Below are positions 1 through 8,220 of a DNA stretch of 64,000 nucleotides, one piece after another. Both the position numbers and the translations under genes were made by a program. Origin of the DNA: Clavibacter zhangzhiyongii (GTDB taxonomy: Bacteria > Actinomycetota > Actinomycetes > Actinomycetales > Microbacteriaceae). How positions within the stretch are numbered: the stretch's first letter is position 1; each line of letters opens with the position of its first letter. Below the pieces are notes generated by a model. The model did no database searches. It saw only the letters and a list, made by a program, of their open reading frames with translations, and had not been told where the DNA came from. The DNA is taken from assembly GCF_014775655.1 (NCBI RefSeq), contig NZ_CP061274.1:1302001-1366000 (forward strand), given 5' to 3'.

Positions 1-2712
1 ATGCGCGTCGCCGATGGCGTGGACGACCGACTCGGACACGCCCGTGGTCTCGGGCTCGCCGTGGCCGTCGTCCTGCTGCGAGTCGGGGCGCTCGAGGTCG
101 GAGACCGCTCCCGCGTCGTCGGTCTGGATGGGGATGGAGGAGGTCTGCGCGGCGTGCGTCTCCGCGAAGGCGCGCTCCAGGCGGTCCTGGAAGTCCTTCT
201 GCGCGCCGTCGTACTCCTCCTGCGTGATGTCGCCGCGTCCGACGAGCGCCTCCGTGTACAGCTTCCGCACCGAGCGCTTGGCCTCGATGAGGTTGTACAT
301 GAGGGGCTGCGTCATCGACGGGTCGTCGCCCTCGTTGTGGCCGCGACGGCGGTAGCAGACGAGGTCGATGACGACGTCCTTCTTGAACTCCTGGCGGAAC
401 TCGAACGCGAGGTGCGCGACGCGGGCCACGGCCTCGGGGTCGTCGCCGTTCACGTGGAAGATCGGCGCCTGGATGCTCTTCGCGACGTCGGTGGAGTACA
501 CCGAGGAGCGGGACTCCGACGGCGGCGTCGTGAAGCCGACCTGGTTGTTGATGACGATGTGCACCGTGCCGCCCGTGCGGTACGCGCGCAGCTGCGAGAG
601 CTGGAGCGTCTCGAAGACCACGCCCTGGCCGGCCATCGACGCGTCGCCGTGCACGAGGATCGGCAGGACCGAGAACGAGCCGATGGGCTTGCGGTCCTGC
701 TTGGCGCGGACGATGCCCTCGAGCACGCCGTTGACGGCCTCGAGGTGCGACGGGTTCGCCGCGAGGTAGACCGGCATCTCCTCGCCGTGGACGCCCCGGA
801 AGGTGCCCTCGGTGCCGAGGTGGTACTTGACGTCGCCGGACCCCTGCACGGTGCGCGGGTCCTGCGTGCCCTCGAACTCGCGGAAGATCTGGCCGTAGCT
901 CTTGCCGGCGATGTTCGTGAGGACGTTGAGGCGTCCGCGGTGGGCCATGCCGATCGCGACCTCGTCGAGGCCGTGGTCGGCCGCGCCCTGGAGCAGCGTG
1001 TCGAGCAGCGAGATGGTGGACTCGCCGCCCTCGAGGCTGAAGCGCTTCTGCCCGACGTACTTGGTCTGCAGGAACGTCTCGAACGCCTCCGACTCGTTGA
1101 GCTTGGAGAGGATGCGCATCTGCTCGTCGTGCGTGGGCTTCGCGTAGGGCTGCTCGACCTTGCCCTGGATCCAGCGACGCTCGTCCGGCTGCTGGATGTG
1201 CATGTACTCGATGCCGATCGTGCGGCAGTACGAGTCGCGGAGGATCCCGAGCACGTCGCGCAGGAGCGCCTGGCGCCGCCCGCCGAAGCCGTCGGTGACG
1301 AACTCGCGGTCGAGGTCCCAGAACGTGAGCCCGTGGTTCGTGATCTCGAGGTCGGGGTGCGTGCGCTGCTGGTACTCGAGCGGGTCGATGTCGGCCATGA
1401 GGTGTCCGCGGACCCGGTACGCGTTGATGAGCTCCTGCACGCGGCTGGTCTTGGAGACCCGCTCGGAGAGGTCGACGTTGATGTCGGTGGCCCACTGGAT
1501 GGGGTCGTACGGGATGCGGAGCGCCGCGAAGATGTCCTCGTAGAAGCCGTGCTGGCCGATGAGGCGCTCGTGCACGATCTTGAGGAACTCGCCGGAGCCG
1601 GCGCCCTGGATCACGCGGTGGTCGTACGTGCTCGTGAGCGTGATGGTCTTGCCGATGCCGAGCTCCACCAGCGTCTTGGGGGAGGAGCCCTGGAACTCGG
1701 CCGGGTACTCGAGGGCGCCGGCGCCGATGATGGCGCCCTGGCCCTTCATGAGGCGCGGCACGGAGTGCACGGTGCCGATGCCGCCCGGGTTCGTGAGCGA
1801 GATCGTGGTGCCGGCGAAGTCGCCCGCCGCGAGCTTGTTGGAGCGCGCCTTCTTCACCAGGTCCTCGTACGCGGAGAGGAACTCGCCGAAGGTCATGCCC
1901 TCGGCCTCCTTGATGCTCGGCACCAGGAGGGCGCGCGTGCCGTCCGGCTTCGGCATGTCGATCGCGATGCCGAGGTTGATGTGCGCGGGGGAGACGACGC
2001 TCGGCTTGCCGTCGACCTCGTCGTAGTGCACGTTCTGGCTCGGGAACTCCTTGAGCGCCTGGATGAGCGCCCAGCCGATGAGGTGGGTGAAGGAGACCTT
2101 GCCGCCGCGGGCGCGCTTGAGGTGGTTGTTGATGACGATGCGGTTGTCGATCATCAGCTTCGCCGGGATCGTCCGCACGCTCGTCGCGGTGGGGATGGAG
2201 AGCGAGGCGTCCATGTTGGTCGCGAGGCTCTTGGCCATGCCGCGGAGCGGGGAGACCTCGTCCTCGCCGACCGGCGTGGGCTCGGCGCCCTTCTTGGCCG
2301 GCGCCTTCGCCGGGGCCTGCGCGGGGATGGGCTGCTGCTTCGGCGCGATGCTCGTGGTGCGCGCCGCGGGCTGCGCCCCGGACGCGGGCTGCTGCGCCTG
2401 CGCGTCGGGCTGGCCGGGGGCGGCGGGGGACGGCGTCGCGGCCGGGCTCCCCGTGTTGGTCGCGGCGGGGGCGGACGTCTCGTCCGACTCCGGGATCTGC
2501 GGCTCGGCGGTGCGGTCGCCCGTGGCGGGCGTCGACTCGCGGCCCTCGATCACGGTCGCGTGGTAGTTCTCGAGGATCGGCCACCAGCTGCGGTCGACCG
2601 CGTCCTTGTCGACCACGTACCTCTCGTACATCTCGTCGACGAGCCACTCGTTGGCTCCGAAGTCGCCCGTGGAACCGTCATCGGTCCCCGTACCAGTCAC
2701 CTGGCTCGACAC
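1..2712 (-). CDS. kgd: Multifunctional 2-oxoglutarate decarboxylase/dehydrogenase E1-E2 (3' end outside window)
   Basis: This is the actinobacterial SucA/Kgd enzyme of the TCA cycle. It decarboxylates 2-oxoglutarate with ThDP and carries a fused E2-like acyltransferase domain. The 904 visible codons show, in order: a short N-terminal segment typical of E1o ([15 protein letters not shown]), a Pro/Ala/Gln-rich linker (about residues 55-150), the acyltransferase domain with [16 protein letters not shown] near residue 365, and the E1 domain with GMAHRGRLN (about 590) and the ThDP region [12 protein letters not shown] (about 686). The family is about 1,250 residues long, so roughly the last quarter lies beyond base 1. 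The start used is GTG at 2712 (VSSQVTG), which has no convincing Shine-Dalgarno. An in-frame GTG at 2781 lies 8 nt below a TAGGCT -10 and is a good leaderless alternative that adds 23 residues. Identity is secure; the start is not. Confidence 0.95.
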   Translation of the reverse strand, partial: MSSQVTGTGTDDGSTGDFGANEWLVDEMYERYVVDKDAVDRSWWPILENYHATVIEGRESTPATGDRTAEPQIPESDETSAPAATNTGSPAATPSPAAPGQPDAQAQQPASGAQPAARTTSIAPKQQPIPAQAPAKAPAKKGAEPTPVGEDEVSPLRGMAKSLATNMDASLSIPTATSVRTIPAKLMIDNRIVINNHLKRARGGKVSFTHLIGWALIQALKEFPSQNVHYDEVDGKPSVVSPAHINLGIAIDMPKPDGTRALLVPSIKEAEGMTFGEFLSAYEDLVKKARSNKLAAGDFAGTTISLTNPGGIGTVHSVPRLMKGQGAIIGAGALEYPAEFQGSSPKTLVELGIGKTITLTSTYDHRVIQGAGSGEFLKIVHERLIGQHGFYEDIFAALRIPYDPIQWATDINVDLSERVSKTSRVQELINAYRVRGHLMADIDPLEYQQRTHPDLEITNHGLTFWDLDREFVTDGFGGRRQALLRDVLGILRDSYCRTIGIEYMHIQQPDERRWIQGKVEQPYAKPTHDEQMRILSKLNESEAFETFLQTKYVGQKRFSLEGGESTISLLDTLLQGAADHGLDEVAIGMAHRGRLNVLTNIAGKSYGQIFREFEGTQDPRTVQGSGDVKYHLGTEGTFRGVHGEEMPVYLAANPSHLEAVNGVLEGIVRAKQDRKPIGSFSVLPILVHGDASMAGQGVVFETLQLSQLRAYRTGGTVHIVINNQVGFTTPPSESRSSVYSTDVAKSIQAPIFHVNGDDPEAVARVAHLAFEFRQEFKKDVVIDLVCYRRRGHNEGDDPSMTQPLMYNLIEAKRSVRKLYTEALVGRGDITQEEYDGAQKDFQDRLERAFAETHAAQTSSIPIQTDDAGAVSDLERPDSQQDDGHGEPETTGVSESVVHAIGDAH

Positions 2713-2789
2713 AGTTGATCGCCCGCTCTCTTGCTGTTGGTCGTCTGCCTCGCGCGGCCCGTTCGCGTTCCGCGCGTCCACGATCCCCC

Positions 2790-2795
2790 AGCCTA
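2790..2795 (-). promoter_or_regulatory. -10 hexamer TAGGCT upstream of kgd
   Basis: TAGGCT on the minus strand fits the actinobacterial TANNNT -10. An in-frame GTG begins 8 nt below it. No -35 consensus is recognisable. Confidence 0.5.
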
Positions 2796-2823
2796 AACCT
2801 TCCCCCGGTCGGGCTGGCGGGAG

Positions 2824-2844
2824 CGGCGCGTCGATGACGCGCCG
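2824..2844. repeat. Perfect 9-bp inverted repeat between kgd and guaB1
   Basis: CGGCGCGTC and GACGCGCCG face each other across a GAT spacer in the divergent kgd/guaB1 region. It lies upstream of both -10 candidates, so it is more likely an operator or chance GC palindrome than a terminator. Confidence 0.4.
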
Positions 2845-2907
2845 GGCGCGGCGGCACGCGCGATGCGCGCGGGGGCGGCGGCCTGGCGCGCGCCGGGACG
2901 GCGGGGC

Positions 2908-2913
2908 TACCGT
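2908..2913 (+). promoter_or_regulatory. -10 hexamer TACCGT, leaderless start of guaB1
   Basis: TACCGT ends 6 nt before the guaB1 ATG, so transcription should begin at or next to the start codon. Confidence 0.6.
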
Positions 2914-2919
2914 CGGGGC

Positions 2920-4359
2920 ATGAGGTTCACCGGAGAGGCTCCCGCCCACGACCTGACCTACTCGGACGTGTTCCTGAGCCCCGGGAGGTCCGACGTCGCC
3001 AGCCGGATGGACGTCGACCTGGCGCCGGGCGACGGCACGCCCTGCACCATCCCGGTAGTGGCGAGCAACATGGGCTCGGTCACCGGACCCCGGCTCGCGG
3101 CCGTGCTCGCGCGGCGGGGCGGGATCGGGATCCTCCCGCAGGACCTCCGCCCGCAGGAGCTCGACGCCGCGATCCACCGGGTCAAGGACCAGCCCGTCGC
3201 CTACGACTCGCCGCTCGAGCTGTCGCCGGACGCCACGGCAGGCGAGGCGCGCGAGCTGCTCCCGCCGATCGCCGGGCACGGCATCGTGCTGCGCGACGCG
3301 GACGGGGAGATGGTCGGCTGCCTCGAGGGCACCCAGCTCGCCGGCGTCCCCGACGGCACCCGGCTCGGGGACCTGCCGCACGGCGCGCTGGCCTCGCTCG
3401 ACGCCGACGACGTGCCCACGGGCCGCGCGGCCTTCGAGCTGATGCACGCGGCGGGCATCGACTTCGCGCCCGTCCTCGCGCACGGCCGGCTCGTCGGCAC
3501 CCTCAGCCGCCGCAGCGCCCTGCGCTCCACCGTCTACGCGCCCGCCGCCGACGCGCACGGCCGGCTGGCGGTCGGCGCGGCGGTCGGCGTCAACGGGGAT
3601 CCGGTCGGACGGGCCCGCGCGCTGCTCGCCGCGGGCGTCGACGTGCTCGTGCTCGACACGGCGCACGGGCACCAGGAGGCGATGCTCCGGGCCATCCGCG
3701 ACGTCCGGGCGCTCGACCCGCGCGTGCCGCTGGTGGCGGGCAACGTCGTGACCGCGGAGGGCGCGCGTGACCTCGTCGAGGCGGGCGCCGACATCGTCAA
3801 GGTCGGCGTGGGACCCGGCGCCATGTGCACCACGCGCATGATGACCGCCGTCGGCCGCCCGCAGTTCTCCGCCGTGCTCGACACGGCCGCCGCCGCGCGG
3901 GAGGCGGGCGCGCTCGTCTGGGCCGACGGGGGAGTGCGGTACCCGCGCGACGTGGCGCTCGCGCTGGCCGCGGGGGCGGCGAGCGTGATGATCGGCTCGT
4001 GGTTCGCGGGCACGGTCGAGTCGCCCGGCCGGCTGCTCGTCGACGACGACGGCGGCATGGCGAAGGAGAGCTGGGGCATGGCGTCCACGCGCGCCGTGCA
4101 GGAGCGCTTCGGGCGGCGCGAGGCGTTCGAGCTGGCCCGGCGCACGCTCTTCGCGGAGGGGATATCGACCAGCCGCATCCGCATCGACCCGCTGCGCCCC
4201 GGCCTCGAGGACCTGCTCGACACCATCACGTCCGGCGTCCGCAGCGCGTTCACCTACGCGGGGGCGCGCACGCGGGCCGAGTTCGCGGACCGGGCGGCGG
4301 TCGGGATCCAGTCCGCCGCGGGCTACGAGGAGGGCAAGCCCCTGCCGGTCGGCTGGTGA
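2920..4359 (+). CDS. guaB1: GuaB1 family IMP dehydrogenase-related protein (probable GMP reductase)
   Basis: This 479-residue protein has the IMPDH/GMPR (beta/alpha)8 barrel. The catalytic loop [17 protein letters not shown] places the cysteine at residue 303. A CBS-type insert spans roughly residues 95-205, and the N-terminus reads [15 protein letters not shown]. The GuaB1 paralogue of mycobacteria has been characterised as a CBS-regulated GMP reductase converting GMP to IMP, so I infer purine salvage here rather than de novo GMP synthesis. The ATG at 2920 was chosen because it keeps the normal N-terminus and sits 6 nt below a TACCGT -10. GuaB1 is divergent from kgd, and the leader ORF of the CNNM operon follows 22 bp downstream. 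Confidence 0.92.
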   Translation: MRFTGEAPAHDLTYSDVFLSPGRSDVASRMDVDLAPGDGTPCTIPVVASNMGSVTGPRLAAVLARRGGIGILPQDLRPQELDAAIHRVKDQPVAYDSPLELSPDATAGEARELLPPIAGHGIVLRDADGEMVGCLEGTQLAGVPDGTRLGDLPHGALASLDADDVPTGRAAFELMHAAGIDFAPVLAHGRLVGTLSRRSALRSTVYAPAADAHGRLAVGAAVGVNGDPVGRARALLAAGVDVLVLDTAHGHQEAMLRAIRDVRALDPRVPLVAGNVVTAEGARDLVEAGADIVKVGVGPGAMCTTRMMTAVGRPQFSAVLDTAAAAREAGALVWADGGVRYPRDVALALAAGAASVMIGSWFAGTVESPGRLLVDDDGGMAKESWGMASTRAVQERFGRREAFELARRTLFAEGISTSRIRIDPLRPGLEDLLDTITSGVRSAFTYAGARTRAEFADRAAVGIQSAAGYEEGKPLPVGW

Positions 4360-4366
4360 GCCCCGG

Positions 4367-4372
4367 TATGCT
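4367..4372 (+). promoter_or_regulatory. -10 hexamer TATGCT before the CNNM operon
   Basis: TATGCT lies just after the guaB1 stop, 9 nt before the ATG of a short proline-rich ORF and about 100 nt before the first transporter gene. No clear -35 is visible. Confidence 0.5.
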
Positions 4373-4381
4373 CGACGGACG

Positions 4382-4480
4382 ATGGACGACCCCCCTCCTG
4401 CTCATAGACCCCCGCCCCGCGCCGCCCTCGACCTGAAGCCGGCCGTGCGCCCGGCGCCCGGGAGCCGCTCCGGTGAGTGA
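4382..4480 (+). CDS. Proline-rich leader peptide ORF (32 aa) upstream of the CNNM/CorC operon
   Basis: The ORF starts at ATG, 9 nt below a TATGCT -10, and encodes 32 residues beginning [13 protein letters not shown]. Nine of the 32 are proline, including two PPP runs directly after an acidic Asp-Asp pair. Its TGA (4478-4480) lies inside the first codons of the transporter gene, whose GTG is at 4473, so the two overlap by 8 nt in different frames. No homologue is known to me. Proline-rich, acidic-start leader peptides are established as Mg2+- and proline-responsive switches upstream of enterobacterial Mg2+ transporter genes (mgtL of mgtA). Here I infer a comparable role only from composition and position. 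It could also be a fortuitous ORF. Confidence 0.45.
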   Translation: MDDPPPAHRPPPRAALDLKPAVRPAPGSRSGE

Positions 4481-5903
4481 ATGGCTCCTCCTCGCCGTCG
4501 GCCTCCTCCTGACCCTCGGCACCGGCCTCTTCGTGGCCAGCGAGTTCGCGCTCGTCAACCTCGACCGCTCCGACCTCGAGAAGCGCCAGGAGCGCGGCGA
4601 GAAGCGGCTCGGCCCCTCCATCCGCGCCCTGCGCATCACCTCGACCCACCTCTCGAGCGCCCAGCTCGGGATCACGCTGACGACCCTGCTCACCGGATAC
4701 ACGATGGAGCCGGCGCTCAGCCGCCTCCTCGCCGGGCCCCTCACCTCCGCCGGACTCGCGGAGTCGCTCGTCTCCCCGGTCGCGACCGTGGTGGCGCTCG
4801 TCGTCGCGACGCTCCTGTCGATGATCATCGGCGAGCTCGTGCCGAAGAACTTCGCGCTGGCCCTGCCGCGCGAGACGGCGAAGCTCGTGATCCCGTTCCA
4901 GTCGCTGTTCACGACCGTGTTCAAGCCCGCTGTGCTGCTGCTCAACAACAGCGCGAACGGCATCCTCCGCCTCGTCGGCATCGAGCCGAAGGAGGAGCTG
5001 TCGGGTGCCCGCAGCGCCGAGGAGCTGTCCTCGCTCGTGCGGCGGTCCGCCCTCGCGGGCCTCCTCGAGGACGACACGGCGATGCTCCTCAGCCGCACGC
5101 TGCGCTTCGCCGACCTCACGGCGTCCGACGTCATGACCCCGAGGCTCCGCGTGAAGTCCGTGGAGCGCACCGACAGCGCGCAGACCGTGATCGAGCTCGC
5201 CATGACCACGGGCTACTCCCGCTTCCCGGTCACGGACGACGGCGTCGACGACGTCATCGGCCTGGTGCACGTGAAGCAGGCCGTCGCCGTGCCGCGCGAG
5301 AAGCGCGCGCAGGTGCCGGTCACCGCCCTGCAGTCGGAGGCGATCCGCGTCCCCGAGACGATGAAGCTCGACGACCTGCTCGGCGAGCTGCGCGGCCGCG
5401 GCTTCCAGATGGCCGTCGTGGTCGACGAGTACGGCGGCACCGCCGGCGTCGCGACCCTCGAGGACCTGGTCGAGGAGCTGGTCGGCGAGCTCGCCGACGA
5501 GCACGACCGCACGCGCGCGGGCGTCGTCCGCTCGCGCGACTCCCTCACCTTCCCCGGGATGCTGCGGCCCGACGAGCTCCTCGAGCGCACGGGTCTCCGC
5601 ATCCCCGAGGAGGGCCCCTACGAGACGGCAGCCGGCTTCGTCATGAGCGAGCTCGGCCGCCTGCCCGTCGTGGGCGACGAGCTGGAGCTCGAGACGGGGA
5701 CGCTGCGGGTCGAGCGGCTGGACGGCCGGCGCATCGACCGGATCCGCTTCACCCCCGTCCCCGAGCCCGTCGCCACCGCGGTGGGCACCACGCGCGCCGA
5801 GCGCCAGGCCGAGCGCCAGGCCGACCGCGAGGCCGGGCGCCAGGCCGGACGCCAGGCGGACGCGGAACGCGCCGCGAGCAGGAAGGAGCCGTCCCATGGG
5901 TGA
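4473..5903 (+). CDS. CNNM/CorC (HCC) family cation transporter with DUF21, CBS pair and CorC-HlyC domain
   Basis: This 476-residue membrane protein belongs to the CNNM/CorB-CorC family, implicated in Mg2+/Co2+ efflux or homeostasis. The N-terminal DUF21 domain (residues 1 to about 190) has hydrophobic helices and the ASEFALVNLDRSDLE and IIGELVPKNFAL motifs. A CBS pair follows (about 215-335, SDVMTPRLRV and MAVVVDEYGGTAGVATLEDL). A CorC_HlyC domain spans about 350-425. The C-terminus is a low-complexity Arg-Gln-Ala tail. The start is GTG within the 3' end of a leader ORF. The family sometimes appears under the older name 'hemolysin', but transport or regulation fits better. The next gene overlaps by 8 nt and encodes a paralogue, so the pair probably forms one complex. 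Confidence 0.88.
   Translation: MSEWLLLAVGLLLTLGTGLFVASEFALVNLDRSDLEKRQERGEKRLGPSIRALRITSTHLSSAQLGITLTTLLTGYTMEPALSRLLAGPLTSAGLAESLVSPVATVVALVVATLLSMIIGELVPKNFALALPRETAKLVIPFQSLFTTVFKPAVLLLNNSANGILRLVGIEPKEELSGARSAEELSSLVRRSALAGLLEDDTAMLLSRTLRFADLTASDVMTPRLRVKSVERTDSAQTVIELAMTTGYSRFPVTDDGVDDVIGLVHVKQAVAVPREKRAQVPVTALQSEAIRVPETMKLDDLLGELRGRGFQMAVVVDEYGGTAGVATLEDLVEELVGELADEHDRTRAGVVRSRDSLTFPGMLRPDELLERTGLRIPEEGPYETAAGFVMSELGRLPVVGDELELETGTLRVERLDGRRIDRIRFTPVPEPVATAVGTTRAERQAERQADREAGRQAGRQADAERAASRKEPSHG
5799..5858 (+). repeat. Five tandem 12-bp units encoding a (E/D/G)RQA tail
   Basis: Five consecutive 12-bp units of the form GAG-CGC-CAG-GCC, with drift in the first codon, encode ERQA-ERQA-DREA-GRQA-GRQA at the C-terminus of the first CNNM protein. 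The in-frame period suggests expansion by slippage or unequal exchange. Confidence 0.85.
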
Positions 5904-6939
5904 GTACGCCGGGGGGATCATCGCGCTCGTCGTGCTGCTCGCCGTCAACGCCTTCTTCGTCGGCGCCGAGTTCGCGGTCATCTCCGCGAAGCGGTCGCAG
6001 ATCGAGCCGCGCGCCGAGGAGGGCAGCCGCGCCGCGCGCGTCACGCTCTACGCCATGGAGCACGCCACGCTCATGCTCGCGACCACGCAGCTCGGCATCA
6101 CCGTGTGCTCGCTGCTGATCCTCAACGTGTCCGAGCCGGCGATCCACCACCTGCTGGAGATCCCGCTCGCCGGGACCGGGCTGCCGGAGGAGGCGATCTC
6201 CACCATCGCCTTCGTCATCGCGCTGCTCATCGTCTCGTTCCTGCACGTGGTGCTCGGCGAGATGGTGCCGAAGAACATCTCGTTCTCGGTGCCGGACCGG
6301 GCGGCGCTGCTGCTCGCGCCGCCGCTCGTGGGCATCGCCCGCCTGGTCAAGCCGCTCATCGTGGCGCTCAACGCCGTCTCGAACGCCGTGCTGCGCGCGT
6401 TCAAGGTGGAGCCGAAGGACGAGGCCGCGAGCGCGTTCACGCTCGACGAGGTGCAGGGCATCGTCGACCAGTCCACCCGCGAGGGGGTGCTGGAGGACCG
6501 GACGGGCGCGCTCACCGCGGCGTTCGAGTTCACGGGCAAGAAGGTGCAGGACATCGCGATCCCCCTGGGCGCGCTGGTCAGCCTCCCCGAGACCGCGTCG
6601 CCGTCGGAGGTCGAGCGCGCCGTCGCCCGCCACGGCTTCTCGCGCTACGTGATCGTCGACGAGCAGGGCGAGCCGTCGGGCTACCTCCACCTCAAGGACG
6701 TCATCGACCTCGACGAGGCCGACGAGTTCGTGCGCCCCGTGCCGGCCAAGCGGATCCGGCAGCTCGTCTCGGTGTTCGAGGGCACCGAGCTCGAGGACGC
6801 GCTCGCCATGATGCGCCGCTCGGGCGCCCACCTCGCCCGCGCCTTCCGCGAGGACGGGGAGACGACGGGCGTGCTCTTCCTCGAGGACATCATCGAGGAG
6901 CTCGTCGGCGAGGTGCAGGACGCCACCCGGCGGATCTGA
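5896..6939 (+). CDS. CNNM/CorC family cation transporter, second paralogue without C-terminal CorC domain
   Basis: This 347-residue paralogue of the preceding protein has an N-terminal DUF21 membrane domain (EFAVISAKRSQIEP, VVLGEMVPKNISFS) and a CBS pair (about 215-340, FSRYVIVDEQGEPSGYLHL and GVLFLEDIIEELVGEV). It stops right after the CBS pair and lacks the CorC_HlyC domain. The ATG overlaps the upstream gene by 8 nt, so translation is probably coupled. Two dissimilar-length paralogues in tandem are common in this family and suggest a heteromer. The gene ends shortly before a strong bidirectional hairpin. Confidence 0.88.
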   Translation: MGEYAGGIIALVVLLAVNAFFVGAEFAVISAKRSQIEPRAEEGSRAARVTLYAMEHATLMLATTQLGITVCSLLILNVSEPAIHHLLEIPLAGTGLPEEAISTIAFVIALLIVSFLHVVLGEMVPKNISFSVPDRAALLLAPPLVGIARLVKPLIVALNAVSNAVLRAFKVEPKDEAASAFTLDEVQGIVDQSTREGVLEDRTGALTAAFEFTGKKVQDIAIPLGALVSLPETASPSEVERAVARHGFSRYVIVDEQGEPSGYLHLKDVIDLDEADEFVRPVPAKRIRQLVSVFEGTELEDALAMMRRSGAHLARAFREDGETTGVLFLEDIIEELVGEVQDATRRI

Positions 6940-6946
6940 CCCGCGT

Positions 6947-6995
6947 GCACGACGACGGCCCGGCTCCCCGAGGGGATGCCGGGCCGTCGTCGTGC
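6947..6995. terminator. 18-bp perfect hairpin between convergent genes
   Basis: GCACGACGACGGCCCGGC (6947-6964) pairs perfectly with 6978-6995 across a 13-nt loop. It lies 8 bp from both convergent stop codons and has no T-tract, as is usual for actinobacterial terminators. It can serve both strands. Confidence 0.85.
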
Positions 6996-7003
6996 GGGGC
7001 GGG

Positions 7004-8083
7004 TCAGGCCGCCCAGCGCGCCCGGTCGTACTGCTTGGGCCAGTAGTCGATCTCGACGCCCAGCTCGTGCGCGGCGCGGAGCGCGAAGTGCGGGTCGCGC
7101 AGCATCTCGCGGCCGAGCATCACGGCGTCCGCGCGGCCCTCGGCGACGACCGCCTCGGCCTGCGCGGGCTCGGTGATGAGGCCCACGGCGTTGAGCGCCA
7201 CCTTCGCGTGCTCCTTCACGTACTCGGCGAAGGGCACCTGGTATCCGGGGGCGACGGGGATCGTGACGCCCGTCGTGTTGCCGCCCGTGGAGATGTCGAA
7301 GAAGTCGGCGCCGTGCTCGGCGGCCCAGCCGGCGACGGTCGCGGTCTGCGCCTCGTCCCAGCCGGCGTCGCCCGCCCAGTCGGTCGCGGAGAAGCGCACG
7401 AGGAGCGGCACGTCGGGGACCTCGGCGCGCACGGCGTCGATCACCTGGAGCAGCAGGCGCGCCCGGTTCTCGAGGCTGCCGCCGAACTCGTCGTGGCGGT
7501 GGTTGCTCAGGGGCGAGAGGAACTGGTGGAGGAGGTAGCCGTGCGCCGCGTGGAGCTCGAGCACGTCGAAGCCCGCGTCGACCGAGCGCCGGGCGGCGGC
7601 GGCGAAGTCGTCAACGACCTTCCGGATCCCGTCGGCGTCGAGCGCGAGCGGCGTGCCGTAGCCGGGGAACGGCTCGGCGGACGGCGCGACCGTCTCCCAG
7701 CCGCCCTCCGCGGCGGGCACGGTGCCACGGCCGGAGAACGAGTACGTGGACGCCTTGCGGCCGGCGTGCGCGAGCTGGATCGCGGCGACCGCGCCCATCT
7801 CGTGGATGAAGTCGACGATCGGCTTCCACGCGTCGCGCTGCGCGTCGTCCCAGATGCCGGTGTCCTCGGGCGTGATGCGCGCCTCGGGGCTGACGCCCGT
7901 GGCCTCCGCCATGACGAGGCCCGCGCCGCCTCGGGCGAACGAGCCGAGGTGCGCGAGGTGCCAGGCGCCCGGCACGCCGTCGCGTGCGTCGATGCTGTAC
8001 TGGCACATCGGGGCGACCCAGATGCGGTTGCGGGCGGTGACGCCGCGGACGGTGATCGGCTCGAAGAGCGGGGACGTAGTCAT
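7004..8083 (-). CDS. NADH:flavin oxidoreductase, Old Yellow Enzyme family (YqjM-like)
   Basis: This is a 359-residue FMN-dependent ene-reductase reducing activated C=C bonds with NAD(P)H, with a TIM-barrel fold. Family motifs are visible in order: FEPITVRGVTARNRIWVAPM at the N-terminus, MCQYS, HLAHLGSFARGGAGLVM, QLAHAGRKAS, a substrate-site region ending in the HAAHGYLLHQFLSPLSNHR block, and GREMLRDPHFALRAA at the C-terminus. Length and the HAAHGYLLHQF motif match the YqjM class rather than the yeast OYE class. The ATG at 8083 has a good SD (GGAAGGATCC). It is divergent from nnrD. The physiological substrate cannot be read from sequence. Confidence 0.92.
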   Translation of the reverse strand: MTTSPLFEPITVRGVTARNRIWVAPMCQYSIDARDGVPGAWHLAHLGSFARGGAGLVMAEATGVSPEARITPEDTGIWDDAQRDAWKPIVDFIHEMGAVAAIQLAHAGRKASTYSFSGRGTVPAAEGGWETVAPSAEPFPGYGTPLALDADGIRKVVDDFAAAARRSVDAGFDVLELHAAHGYLLHQFLSPLSNHRHDEFGGSLENRARLLLQVIDAVRAEVPDVPLLVRFSATDWAGDAGWDEAQTATVAGWAAEHGADFFDISTGGNTTGVTIPVAPGYQVPFAEYVKEHAKVALNAVGLITEPAQAEAVVAEGRADAVMLGREMLRDPHFALRAAHELGVEIDYWPKQYDRARWAA

Positions 8084-8208
8084 GGGGATCCTTCCAGGCG
8101 GGCGGCGGCGCGGATCCTCGAGGGAGGCGCGGCGCGCGGGGACGGGCGGAGGGCGACGGCGGCCTCATGGTCCCAAGGCCCGGCGCGGTCGCCGCATTCC
8201 CGCGCGCC

Positions 8209-8214
8209 TATCGT
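8209..8214 (+). promoter_or_regulatory. -10 hexamer TATCGT, leaderless start of nnrD
   Basis: TATCGT ends 6 nt before the ATG of the NAD(P)HX dehydratase gene. Confidence 0.55.
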
Positions 8215-8220
8215 GAGGGC

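Noticed and set aside
4473-6939. Hemolysin function for the tandem CNNM/CorC proteins.
   Set aside because: The name comes from early homologues. DUF21, CBS and CorC domains point to cation homeostasis, and no toxin features are present.
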